64,000 nt of DNA from an uncultured Collinsella sp. (GTDB lineage Bacteria; Actinomycetota; Coriobacteriia; Coriobacteriales; Coriobacteriaceae), in the NCBI GenBank assembly GCA_934646815.1, contig CAKUEW010000004.1, positions 53,164 to 117,163 of the forward strand, given 5' to 3'. The translations under genes were made by a program, and so were the position numbers. Below, piece after piece: positions 53,064 through 61,970 of the stretch; position 1 is the stretch's first letter; every line of letters begins with the position of its first letter. The notes beneath the pieces were generated by a model. It was not told where the DNA came from and did no database searches. It saw nothing but the letters and a program-made list of their open reading frames with translations.

Positions 53064-54937
53064 GCGCGATCACCCATCAATACGTTCTTGGCGTGAAGCG
53101 TGGGGCAGATTCCGCAGCCGGTGCACGACGTGCGGGTGCAGTCGGGGGTCGTGACGCCCTCGAGCGAGCGACGGTACTCGCGCTCGAGGAAGCCACGCGA
53201 GCAGCCGGGGCTCACATGTTCCCACGGCAGGCGCCAGTCCAGCTCGTACGGCAGGTGCACGAGCTCGTTGAGGTCAATGCCGTTTTTGGCGGCAGCTGCC
53301 TTCCAGTTATCGAGCGAGAAATGCTCCACCCAGGCGTCAAAGCGCGAGCCGGCGCGCCAGGCATCGATGATGACCGGCGTCATATCGCGACCGGCACGCG
53401 AAAGCGCGGCCTCGATGAGCGAAGTCTCGGCATCGTGGTAATGCACGCGGACGGCGCGGTTGCGCACGCTCGTGATGAGCAGCTTCTGACGGCGCTTGAC
53501 GTCGTCGTAATCGAGCTGCGGGCACCACTGGAACGGCGTGGCGGCCTTGGGGATGAACACCGATACAGAGATAGACACCGAAATGGAGCCGCGGCGCGCT
53601 TTGGGCACCACGGAACGGCCAAGCTCCAACACGTGATCTGCCAGATTTGCGATGGCCACGATATCCTCGTCGCGCTCGCCGGGAAGGCCCATCATAAAGT
53701 AGAGCTTCATGCGGTTCCAGCCGGCCTCGAAAGCCGCCTTGGCCGCGCGATCGAGGTCCTCCTCGGTCACGTTCTTGTTGATGATGTCGCGCATGCGCTG
53801 GCTGCCGGCCTCGGGAGCAAACGTCAGGCCGCCCTTCTTTTCGCCGGCGACCGACTCTGCCATATCCACGCCAAACGAATCCAGGCGCTGCGAGGGAATG
53901 GACACGCGAATGCCCGTGTCCTCCAGGCGACGGTTGAGCCTGCCCAGAACATCGCGGATGCAGGAGTGGTCGGTCGTCGAGAGCGACGTAAGCGATACCT
54001 CGTCATAACCGGTCTTCTGCAGACCCTGAATCACCGAGGACACGATCTGGTCGGCCGAGCGCTCACGCACCGGGCGATACGTCATGCCGGCCTGGCAAAA
54101 ACGGCAGCCGCGGGCGCAACCGCGCAGAATCTCGATCGACAGGCGGTCGTGGACCAGCTGCGCGTAGGGCACGCACGACTGCGACAACGGATTGGTGGCG
54201 CCAAAGTCCTCGACGACGCGCTTATAGACCACGGGCGGCACGTCCTTGCCCTCGCGCGGCACGGTATAGCCGTGCGGCGAGCAGGGCTCGTCATGGCGCA
54301 CCTCGTAGAGCGACGGCACGTAGGTGCCGGCAACAGTCGCAAGCTGCTCCACGATCTGCGCGCGAGAAACGCCCTCGTCACGCAGACGGCGATGCAGCTG
54401 GCAGATCTCGAGCAGCGACTCCTCGCCCTCGCCAATCAGAATGGCATCAAAGAAAGCCGCATACGGCTCGGGGTTATAGACCGAAGGGCCGCCGGCAACG
54501 ATGATGGGGTCGTCCTCGGTGCGGTCGGCCGCCAGCAGCGGAATGCCAGCAAGATCGAGCGCCTCGAGGAAGTTCGTGACGGCCATCTCGTGCGGCACAT
54601 GCATGCCAACGATATCAAACGAGGCCACCGGTGCGGCACCCTCGAGCGACAGCAGCGGAATACCCGCCTCGCGCATGGCATCGCCCATATCGGGCCACGG
54701 CACGTAGCCGCGCTCACAGGAAATGCCCTCGGCCTGGTTGAGGATGTTGTAGAGAATGGCGATACCCTGGTTGGGCAGGCCGACCTCGTAGACATCCGGA
54801 TAAATCATGCAGCAGCGATAGCCGGCATCGGCCTTGGAGAGCGTTCCCCACTCGTGGTCGATATAGCGACTCGGCTTTTCGACCTTGGCGAGCAGTGGCT
54901 CAATCAAATGAAAACAGTCTTGGTATGCAACGCGCAA
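53060..54937 (-). CDS. TIGR03960-type radical SAM protein
   Basis: B12-binding-like radical SAM enzyme with unknown substrate. The 625-residue protein has an N-terminal cobalamin-binding-like Rossmann region, then the radical SAM cluster CARGCRFC (CX3CX2C) at about 285-292. A barrel follows with KLYFMMGLPGERDED, and a C-terminal Cys-rich end (CTRTSCTGCGICPTLH) may hold a second cluster. The start is a TTG after AGGGG. It is coupled to the TIGR03936-type gene. A role in RNA or ribosome modification is only suggested by context. Confidence 0.9.
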   Translation of the reverse strand: MRVAYQDCFHLIEPLLAKVEKPSRYIDHEWGTLSKADAGYRCCMIYPDVYEVGLPNQGIAILYNILNQAEGISCERGYVPWPDMGDAMREAGIPLLSLEGAAPVASFDIVGMHVPHEMAVTNFLEALDLAGIPLLAADRTEDDPIIVAGGPSVYNPEPYAAFFDAILIGEGEESLLEICQLHRRLRDEGVSRAQIVEQLATVAGTYVPSLYEVRHDEPCSPHGYTVPREGKDVPPVVYKRVVEDFGATNPLSQSCVPYAQLVHDRLSIEILRGCARGCRFCQAGMTYRPVRERSADQIVSSVIQGLQKTGYDEVSLTSLSTTDHSCIRDVLGRLNRRLEDTGIRVSIPSQRLDSFGVDMAESVAGEKKGGLTFAPEAGSQRMRDIINKNVTEEDLDRAAKAAFEAGWNRMKLYFMMGLPGERDEDIVAIANLADHVLELGRSVVPKARRGSISVSISVSVFIPKAATPFQWCPQLDYDDVKRRQKLLITSVRNRAVRVHYHDAETSLIEAALSRAGRDMTPVIIDAWRAGSRFDAWVEHFSLDNWKAAAAKNGIDLNELVHLPYELDWRLPWEHVSPGCSRGFLEREYRRSLEGVTTPDCTRTSCTGCGICPTLHAKNVLMGDRA

Positions 54938-54948
54938 CGCAAAAACCC

Positions 54949-55878
54949 CTAAGCAGCGAGATCGGATGCGTCCTGATGGGACGACATGGGACGAGTGGCG
55001 CCGGCGACTGTGGTCACCAGGTCGCGGACGCGCGAGAAGGTGGCGGCGGCCACCTCGTTGGCACGGCCGTAGTCGACGTCGCGCTCGTAGAGCGACACGA
55101 GCGCACGGCCCATGCCGTAGGTGCCGGCGGCGGCCGTAAGCGCCTTGACAGCGAAGCCGATGTGCGGCGTCTGCTTAACCAGCGCACGCGTAACGGCACG
55201 AATCACCAGGCCGCCAGCAAGCACGCCCGCGACCTCATAGCCGCGCTCGGGCTTAATGCCTCGGCCAAAAATGGCTGCAAGCTCAAAGAGCATTCCCACC
55301 TGCGCAAGCGCCATGACGGGATAGTCGGCGCCCGGCAAAAACACCAGGGCTCCGGTCGCCATATTGGTGAGCGCACACGAGGTAATAATGCGATTGGCGG
55401 CAGCGATGCGCATAAAGGCAAAGTTAGCGGCAAAGGCCGTCTCCTTGTCCGTGCGATCCAGGATCCAACGCGCAAGCGTCTCGAGCAGATAGGTCTTATC
55501 GGTCGCGGCGACAACGCCGAGCATGGGCGTGGACTCCTGGATAAACGGCACCTCCACCGCAGACTCGGCAAGCACGCAAACCGGCGCGCCGGCAATCACG
55601 AGCTCCTGCACGGCGCTCTCCAAGCGATCAGACCCACACGAAAGCACCAAGACGACGTCCGTATCGGTCTTGGGGACGATGCGCTCCTCGCCCAGGCGCT
55701 CAACACGCACAATGCCCGAAGTGGTCTGCGGCACAAAGGCATCACGCACCGTCTCGACCAAAAAGCGCGAGGCGCTCGAGTCCAGGTAGACCGAGACGCG
55801 CACCGGCGTATCGGAGTCTTTCTTGGTAGTCGCGCCCATCTTAAAGACGCGGGTAAGCTTATCTACGGGAATCTTCAT
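54949..55878 (-). CDS. DUF697-like membrane-associated protein of unknown function
   Basis: The 309-residue protein has an N-terminal soluble region with a Rossmann-like strand pattern (VVLVLSCGSDRLESAVQELV) but no P-loop. The C-terminal half (about 150-290) is Ala/Gly-rich and hydrophobic (NMATGALVFLPGADYPVMAL, then MGRALVSLY), resembling DUF697/YcjF-type domains. GGAGGGG precedes the ATG. It lies between the radical SAM gene and rodA, with the same strand and small gaps, so it may be part of the cell-elongation operon. The DUF697 assignment is tentative. Confidence 0.6.
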   Translation of the reverse strand: MKIPVDKLTRVFKMGATTKKDSDTPVRVSVYLDSSASRFLVETVRDAFVPQTTSGIVRVERLGEERIVPKTDTDVVLVLSCGSDRLESAVQELVIAGAPVCVLAESAVEVPFIQESTPMLGVVAATDKTYLLETLARWILDRTDKETAFAANFAFMRIAAANRIITSCALTNMATGALVFLPGADYPVMALAQVGMLFELAAIFGRGIKPERGYEVAGVLAGGLVIRAVTRALVKQTPHIGFAVKALTAAAGTYGMGRALVSLYERDVDYGRANEVAAATFSRVRDLVTTVAGATRPMSSHQDASDLAA

Positions 55879-55896
55879 GGCAAACCCCTCCAGCAG

Positions 55897-57123
55897 TTAC
55901 GCGGCGCCCGAACGATGCCGCCATATGGATTGTACGATACCCACCGTCAGCAACTGAATCATCATCGACGACGAACCAAAGCTAATGAACGGCAGCGGAA
56001 TACCGGTGATCGGCATCATGCCAATACACATGCCGATGTTCTCGAAGGTCTGAAACGCCCACATCCCGACGATACCCACGCACGAGAGGCGCAAGAACAG
56101 CGACTCGCACTTATAGGCGACGCGAATCGTCGAGAAAATCAGCAGCACGTACAGGCACAGCAGCAAAAAGGAGCCGCAAAAGCCAAACGTCTCGGACAAA
56201 AAGGCGAAGACAAAGTCGGTATGGAACTCGGGCAAAAAGCCGCCGGCTGACTGCGTCGCGTGGCCCAGACCCTTGCCAAAGAAGCCACCCGAACCCACGG
56301 CAATCAGCGACTGCTGCAGGTTGTATGCATCATCGGAGTCGGCGTTCTCGGGGTCGATAAAGACCGTCAGGCGGTTCATCTGATACTGCTTGATGAGCAC
56401 GTCGTGGCCCAGCAGCGAATCGAACACCGAGTCGAGCGCCAAGACGAGCGCCACAAGTCCCACCAGCAGTGCGAGCGTCGACAACACCCATTCGCGTCGC
56501 GCGCCGCTCATGCAGATGACGATAGCGCCCGATACGAGCACGACCAGGCCCGAGCCCAGGTCGCCCATGGCCACGACGGCCAAGAACGGAACGGACAGCA
56601 TGCCGCAGAGCTTTATGTAATCACGGACGGTATCGATGCGGCCGTTGTACTGCGAGCCCAGCGTGGCGATAAAGAAAATCGTGATGAGCTTGGCAAGTTC
56701 GACCGGCTGAAACGTCAGACCGATGCCGGGAATCTTAATCCAACCCGTCATGCCTAAGCCACCGGTATAGGACAGGCCCGGAATCTTGGGCGAAAAGATC
56801 ACGATGAGGTCGATGACAAGCAACGCCGTCGAAAAGTTGGAGATGCCGCGCAGGTCGGTACGCCATACCAACACCGCCAGAAACGTACCGATACCGATAC
56901 CCAGCAGGTGGCGCGAGAACGAGGCATCAGCCTTAAACTGCGAGGCCGACCAGATGATGATGGCGCCGTAGGCGACGAGTGCCACGGTGGCCAGCAGCAC
57001 GCCGACGTGCACCTTTTGGCGGAACGTGCCGCGCGAGGCCGAGATCTGCTTGTTGACGCGGTCCAGGCTGCTGCGGGAGCCGGTCTTGGTAGAGCGGAAC
57101 AGGTCCGCCGGCGAAAAATCCAT
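55897..57123 (-). CDS. rodA: Rod-shape determining SEDS glycosyltransferase RodA
   Basis: Polymerises lipid II for lateral wall growth with PBP2. The 408-residue protein has about ten membrane helices and the SEDS signatures QPVELAKLITIFF, GDLGSGLVVLV and FENIGMCIGMMPITGIPLPF with SFGSSSM. A soluble N-terminal tail of about 40 residues precedes the first helix. GGAGG precedes the ATG. It lies directly after the PBP2 gene, which argues for RodA rather than FtsW. Confidence 0.95.
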   Translation of the reverse strand: MDFSPADLFRSTKTGSRSSLDRVNKQISASRGTFRQKVHVGVLLATVALVAYGAIIIWSASQFKADASFSRHLLGIGIGTFLAVLVWRTDLRGISNFSTALLVIDLIVIFSPKIPGLSYTGGLGMTGWIKIPGIGLTFQPVELAKLITIFFIATLGSQYNGRIDTVRDYIKLCGMLSVPFLAVVAMGDLGSGLVVLVSGAIVICMSGARREWVLSTLALLVGLVALVLALDSVFDSLLGHDVLIKQYQMNRLTVFIDPENADSDDAYNLQQSLIAVGSGGFFGKGLGHATQSAGGFLPEFHTDFVFAFLSETFGFCGSFLLLCLYVLLIFSTIRVAYKCESLFLRLSCVGIVGMWAFQTFENIGMCIGMMPITGIPLPFISFGSSSMMIQLLTVGIVQSIWRHRSGAA

Positions 57124-57132
57124 CGCAACCTC

Positions 57133-59202
57133 CTATCGAACCGAGGAATCGCCCGAAGCCGTCGAGGTATCGGGCTCGTCGTAAATCACGCCCAAAACAT
57201 CGCGCACGACGTGCAGCGCGGTATCGGAACCGCCGCCGCCCTGCTCCAAGATCGTGGCAATAACGTACTTAGGGTCATCAGCCGGAGCGTAGGCGCAAAA
57301 CCATGCGTAATCGTCCTCGCCATTTTTCTCGCCCGTGCCGGACTTGCCGTAGACCGTCGGGGTCAGGGAGTTAAAGTGCGCGGCGGTCGACGTCGATGCC
57401 GTATAGATCACGTCGTGCATGCCATTGCGGACCAGCGTCAAGTCGGCATCGCTGTTGATCTGGGCCTCCAGGCGCTTCTTTTTACCCTTGCCGTTGTACT
57501 TGTAGGCATCGCCGTCGCCATCGCGCGACACCGCCGACAAAAACACATGCGGCACGTACTGCTTGCCGCCGTTGGCAAGACCCATATAGGCGCACGCCAT
57601 CTGTAGCGGCGTGACCAAGATGTCGCCCTGACCAATGGCGATGTTGGTCATGTCGCCGGCGTTCCACTTGCGATCCTCGGCCGAGGCATCGGTAAAGTAC
57701 GACTCTTTCCACTCGGCGTCGGGAATGCGACCGGCGCCCTCGCTGGGCAGGTCAATGCCGCAGGTTGCACCCAGGCCCCAACGACGGAACACCTCTTGCA
57801 GGCCCTCGGAATGATTGTCGCTGTAGAAGAAAGCCTTGCCCATGTCGTAGAACACAGGGTCGCAGGAGTTGGCGATGCCCGACTGCAGCGTCATGGTGCC
57901 GTGGCCGGAATGCAGCCAACAGTATTTGCCCCACGATTTGCCCAAGCCGGTCCAATAGCCCGTGCAATCGGTCGTCTGGCCCGAGGTGTAGGTGCCAAAC
58001 TCCAGACCCGCCAAGGCCGAGAGAGGCTTGATGGTCGAGGCCGACATGTACTGGCCGCTAATGGCGCGGTTGAGCAGCGGGTGCGAACCCTCATCATCGT
58101 TGAGCTCGGTCCACACGTCGTTGGAGACGCCGCCGATAAACACCGACGGATCGAACTTGGGCTCGCTCGCCATGCCCAAAATCTCGCCGTTGTTGGGGTC
58201 GAGGCACACCACGGCGCCGTTGCCGGCATTGCTGTAACCCGTGGTCTTGGCGAGCTCGATAGCGTCTGCGAGCGCCGTCTCGCACGCCTGTTGAATCTTA
58301 AGGTCAAGCGTGAGCTTAATGTCCGAGCCGGCCTTGGCGGGCACGGCGCCGGCCTGACCGGTCACGTTGCCCGACGCATCGACCTTCACGGTCTGCTCGC
58401 CGCGAATGCCCTGCAGCAGGTTTTCGTAATAGCTCTCAACGCCCGCCTGACCCACGATATCGCCCGACTGGTACGTGATCTGCCCCGCGGAACTGTCGTC
58501 ATTGCCCGACGACTTCTTGTTCTGGGCCTCGAGTTGCTCGGAGGTAATGGTGCCGGTATAACCCAAGATATGACAGGCCGTCTCGCCATAGGGGTACTGG
58601 CGCTCGGTGCGCTCGGCAATCTTCACGCCGGGAAACTCGCCAGCGTGCTCCTGGATATAGGCGACCGTGGAACGGCGAACGTCGGTGGCAATGGTGTGTA
58701 GGCTCTGCGCGCCCTCGGAATTGTCCTGGATATTACGCAGCACCGCCACATAGGGCATGCCCAGCACGTTGGCGAGATGGAGAACCAAAACAGCATCTTC
58801 GGCAAGGTCGCGGTAGGCGACGACGGCAAGCGAGGGGCGGTTTTGTACGAGCGCCACGCCGTTGCGATCGAGGATGCGGCCGCGCACGGCAGGCGTGGTG
58901 ACGGTGCGGGTCTGATTGCTCTTGGCCTGCCTGTCGTAGTAGTCCGACGAGACCATCTGCATGCCCCACAGCTTAACGGCGAGCGCAGCAAACATAGCGC
59001 CCACGCCCGTGGTGAGGATGGAAAAGCGACCCTTAAACGCCGTCGCGGCGGTATTGCCCTCGCCCTCGGTAGCGCGAGGGGCCGTTCCGTGCTGCGTATC
59101 GTAGGTAAAACGGGAATCACCGCGACGCATAATGATCAGCGCGACCACAATGGCCACGACCAAAACGACACCGGCGATGATAACCGTCATCTGGGAAGAC
59201 AT
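57133..59202 (-). CDS. mrdA: Penicillin-binding protein 2 (elongasome transpeptidase)
   Basis: Class B PBP that cross-links lateral peptidoglycan with RodA. The 689-residue protein has a PBP dimer domain (about 100-270), the active-site STIKP with Ser389, SCD at 446-448 (the PBP2 form of SxN) and KSGTG at 620-624. Two hydrophobic helices are predicted at the N-terminus (about 6-25 and 61-82), unlike the single anchor of most PBP2s. GGGAGG precedes the ATG. It is flanked by rodA and mreD. Confidence 0.95.
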   Translation of the reverse strand: MSSQMTVIIAGVVLVVAIVVALIIMRRGDSRFTYDTQHGTAPRATEGEGNTAATAFKGRFSILTTGVGAMFAALAVKLWGMQMVSSDYYDRQAKSNQTRTVTTPAVRGRILDRNGVALVQNRPSLAVVAYRDLAEDAVLVLHLANVLGMPYVAVLRNIQDNSEGAQSLHTIATDVRRSTVAYIQEHAGEFPGVKIAERTERQYPYGETACHILGYTGTITSEQLEAQNKKSSGNDDSSAGQITYQSGDIVGQAGVESYYENLLQGIRGEQTVKVDASGNVTGQAGAVPAKAGSDIKLTLDLKIQQACETALADAIELAKTTGYSNAGNGAVVCLDPNNGEILGMASEPKFDPSVFIGGVSNDVWTELNDDEGSHPLLNRAISGQYMSASTIKPLSALAGLEFGTYTSGQTTDCTGYWTGLGKSWGKYCWLHSGHGTMTLQSGIANSCDPVFYDMGKAFFYSDNHSEGLQEVFRRWGLGATCGIDLPSEGAGRIPDAEWKESYFTDASAEDRKWNAGDMTNIAIGQGDILVTPLQMACAYMGLANGGKQYVPHVFLSAVSRDGDGDAYKYNGKGKKKRLEAQINSDADLTLVRNGMHDVIYTASTSTAAHFNSLTPTVYGKSGTGEKNGEDDYAWFCAYAPADDPKYVIATILEQGGGGSDTALHVVRDVLGVIYDEPDTSTASGDSSVR

Positions 59203-59215
59203 CTATGGGCCTCCC

Positions 59216-59782
59216 CTATTTGAGCTTTCGCGTCTTGGGCTTAAAGCGCATGCCCGTCTGACGGTTGCCGCGGGCAGAGAATCCATAGCCCGCCTGCGGT
59301 GCGGCTCCGGACATCAAAAACGGGATGGCCACCAAGCCCGTCAAAATCGAAGACGGCAGGGCGTGACCGAAGATAGCCACCACAAAGCTCGTCTCCAAAC
59401 CCATAAAGAGCAAGATGATGCTGTACACCACGTTGATGGCAAGCGCAAAGGCCCCAACGGTGATGCCGCGGGCGCTGGGGCTGCCGCCCACCTGACCGGC
59501 GGCGCTATGCACCAGGGCAAAACTGCCCACCGTCAGCAGCAGCGACATAACGCCCACCGGCACGGATGCCGATAGGTCGTAGAACAGACCGCTGCAAAAA
59601 CCGCAGACGACGGCGCGCGTGGGATCGCCCGAGAACACGCCCAGGCAGACCAAGATGATCATAAAGTTGACGCGCCCGCCCGCGATAGAGATCTGCGGGG
59701 CCAGACCCACCTGCAGCAGCACGCACACGACGGCCGCAATCGCAAACGTACGGGAGCTCGCCCCCTGCTCGTGAAGATCCAT
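59216..59782 (-). CDS. mreD: Rod-shape determining protein MreD
   Basis: Small membrane protein of the elongasome. The 188-residue protein has about five helices (LLQVGLAPQISIAGGRVNF, LSASVPVGVMSLLLTVG) in the MreD pattern and a basic C-terminal tail. GGGAGG precedes the ATG. It lies in the standard mreB-mreC-mreD-PBP2-rodA order. Confidence 0.9.
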   Translation of the reverse strand: MDLHEQGASSRTFAIAAVVCVLLQVGLAPQISIAGGRVNFMIILVCLGVFSGDPTRAVVCGFCSGLFYDLSASVPVGVMSLLLTVGSFALVHSAAGQVGGSPSARGITVGAFALAINVVYSIILLFMGLETSFVVAIFGHALPSSILTGLVAIPFLMSGAAPQAGYGFSARGNRQTGMRFKPKTRKLK

Positions 59783-59794
59783 GGACGTGCCTCC

Positions 59795-60793
59795 CTACTC
59801 GCTCGAACCGGAATCGGTCGTGTCGGACGAATCGGAGCTGTCGTCCGAGCTCTCGTCCTTTGTCTTGGTCGCCGCATCGCGCGACGTGCCCTGCGGCGTG
59901 CTGTTGGCCGTGCTCACGTCATCATCGGATGCCGACTGTTCATCGGTCAGCGAAGTGATGACCAGCACCTCCTCGTTGTTTTCGGCCGTGGTCTGGGCGC
60001 GCACCACGATGGTGTAGTACACGTCGTTGGCCGATTTCTCCACCGAGGACACCGTTCCCAGCGGCAGACCCTTGGGGAACACGCCGCCAATGCCCGAGGT
60101 GACGATGATGTCGCCCACCTTGACGTCGGAGTCGACGCTCACGTACTCAAGGCGCAGCGTGCCATCGGCCTGGCCCTGCAGCATGCCCTGGGCGCGCGTG
60201 TCCTGCACCATGGCGGAAACGCCCGAGTTCTCGTCGCCAATCAGACGCACGGTCGACATCTTGGCCGAGACCTCGATAATCTGCCCGATAACACCTGCCG
60301 AGCTCGTCACGGGCATATTGATGGAAAGGCCGTCGGCAGAACCCTTGTCGATGGTGACCGTCGAGGTCCAGGCATCACCCGAGGCGTCCACGATACGCGC
60401 AGCGGTCGACTTGAGGTTATAGGTCGACTGCAGACCGACCAGGCCCTCCAGGCGCTCAGCGGTCTTTTGGGCCTCGGAGAGCTCGGCCACCTTAGAGGTC
60501 AGCTCTTCGTTTTGTTTTTTAAGCTCGGCAAGTGTGTCCTGCGAAGCCGTGAGGTTCGAAAACACATTGCCGATGGCGTTAAACGGCGTCGCCACCGCCG
60601 AGCCCACAAAGCGAACCGGCGAGGTAATCGTCGTCACGCCCGAACGCACGGCATGAATTGGCCCCGCCTCGCCCTCACGGATATAAAACGTGAGGAGCAG
60701 CACCGAAATCACGCTGAAAACAATCAACGGGCGCATACCCGTTGATTGTCGCTTGGTATTCAGATTTGGAGAGAAACCCGAAGATCGTGCCAA
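59795..60793 (-). CDS. mreC: Rod-shape determining protein MreC
   Basis: Periplasmic scaffold that activates PBP2-RodA. The 332-residue protein has one N-terminal helix (about 22-38), a coiled coil (about 83-120) and a double-beta-barrel domain. Barrel segments include GLSINMPVTSSAGVIGQI and VKVGDIIVTSGIGGVFPKGL. It ends in an acidic Ser/Asp tail of about 50 residues. The start is a TTG after AAAGGTGG. Confidence 0.94.
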   Translation of the reverse strand: MARSSGFSPNLNTKRQSTGMRPLIVFSVISVLLLTFYIREGEAGPIHAVRSGVTTITSPVRFVGSAVATPFNAIGNVFSNLTASQDTLAELKKQNEELTSKVAELSEAQKTAERLEGLVGLQSTYNLKSTAARIVDASGDAWTSTVTIDKGSADGLSINMPVTSSAGVIGQIIEVSAKMSTVRLIGDENSGVSAMVQDTRAQGMLQGQADGTLRLEYVSVDSDVKVGDIIVTSGIGGVFPKGLPLGTVSSVEKSANDVYYTIVVRAQTTAENNEEVLVITSLTDEQSASDDDVSTANSTPQGTSRDAATKTKDESSDDSSDSSDTTDSGSSE

Positions 60794-60814
60794 ATGGAAT
60801 CCACCTTTTGGAAA

Positions 60815-61858
60815 TTAAGCATTGGTTTGGACGAAGCCACCGTCAAATGCGTTGGCCTCGAGCACGCGGGCACAGCCGTTTACGACGTTATCGAGCGCCG
60901 TGGGGCTCACGTTGACCGAAACGCCGGTCTCGTCGCGCAGACGCACATCGAGGCCGCGCAGCAGCGCGCCGCCGCCGGTCAGCAAGATGCCGTAGTACAT
61001 AAGGTCCGAGGCAAGATCGGGCGGCGTGGCGTCCAGAGCGTCCTTAACGGCCTTGGCCATCTCGTCGAGCGGCTTGTTGAGCGCGCGGCGAATCTCCTCG
61101 CTCTCGATACGCACCGTCTTGGGCAGGCCCGTGATCACGTCGCGGCCGTTGACCTCGACGTCGAGCTCGTCCTTGAGCGGTACGGCAGAACCGACCTTGA
61201 TCTTAATGTCCTCGGCCGTGCGCTCGCCGATAGCCAGGTTATAGGCATCGCGAACGTGCGTAAGGATCGCCTGGTCGAACTCGTCGCCGGCAATACGGAT
61301 GGACTGCGACACGACGATACCGCCCATGGCGATAACGGCGACCTCGGTAGTGCCGCCGCCGATGTCGATGACCATAGAGCCGGTGGGCTCCTCGACGGGC
61401 AGGTCGGCACCGATGGCAGCCGCCATGGGCTCCTCGATCAGGTATGCCTGGCGGGCGCCAGCCTGAATCGTAGCCTCGAAGACGGCACGCTTCTCCACCG
61501 ACGTGACGCCGGAAGGAACGCACACGACAACGCGCGGGCGCGGGGTCCACGGGTAACGCTTCTCGGACGCCTTGTCGATAAAGTAGCGAAGCATGGCCTC
61601 GGTAACGTCAAAGTCGGCGATGACGCCGTCCTTCAGAGGACGCACGGCCACGATGTTGCCGGGCGTACGGCCGAGCATGCGCTTGGCCTCGATACCGACC
61701 GCCAGGATGCGCTCATCGTTCTTGTCGATAGCGACGACGGAGGGCTCGCGGATGACGATGCCCTTGCCGCGCACGGAGACAAGCGTATTGGCGGTGCCGA
61801 GGTCGATGGCAAGATCGCCCGCGTAGCTACCGAAGAACATATCCATCAAAGAAAACAA
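60815..61858 (-). CDS. mreB: Rod-shape determining actin homologue MreB
   Basis: Actin-like filament that directs lateral wall synthesis. The 347-residue protein has phosphate-binding AIDLGTANTLV and VIDIGGGTTEVAVI. The hinge region includes VVVCVPSGVTSVEKRAV and EEPMAAAIGA, and LLTGGGALLRGLD completes the site. It starts at TTG after AGGAG. Downstream mreC, mreD, PBP2 and rodA follow in order. Confidence 0.97.
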   Translation of the reverse strand: MFSLMDMFFGSYAGDLAIDLGTANTLVSVRGKGIVIREPSVVAIDKNDERILAVGIEAKRMLGRTPGNIVAVRPLKDGVIADFDVTEAMLRYFIDKASEKRYPWTPRPRVVVCVPSGVTSVEKRAVFEATIQAGARQAYLIEEPMAAAIGADLPVEEPTGSMVIDIGGGTTEVAVIAMGGIVVSQSIRIAGDEFDQAILTHVRDAYNLAIGERTAEDIKIKVGSAVPLKDELDVEVNGRDVITGLPKTVRIESEEIRRALNKPLDEMAKAVKDALDATPPDLASDLMYYGILLTGGGALLRGLDVRLRDETGVSVNVSPTALDNVVNGCARVLEANAFDGGFVQTNA

Positions 61859-61913
61859 CGCAACTCCTGATGTGTTGGATGATTGCTGGAAACCTAATAG
61901 CTCATACTAGCGC

Positions 61914-61947
61914 AAACCCGGCACCCCACTTGCGGCGAGGCACCGGG
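61914..61947 (-). terminator. Terminator of the TPR gene
   Basis: A 9-bp stem (61917-61925 with 61939-61947, two G-U pairs) and 13-base loop are followed on the minus strand by TTTGCGC. It lies 24 bases past the TPR gene stop and before mreB. Confidence 0.6.
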
Positions 61948-61970
61948 CAAAGCCAAACCCCATAAGGTCG

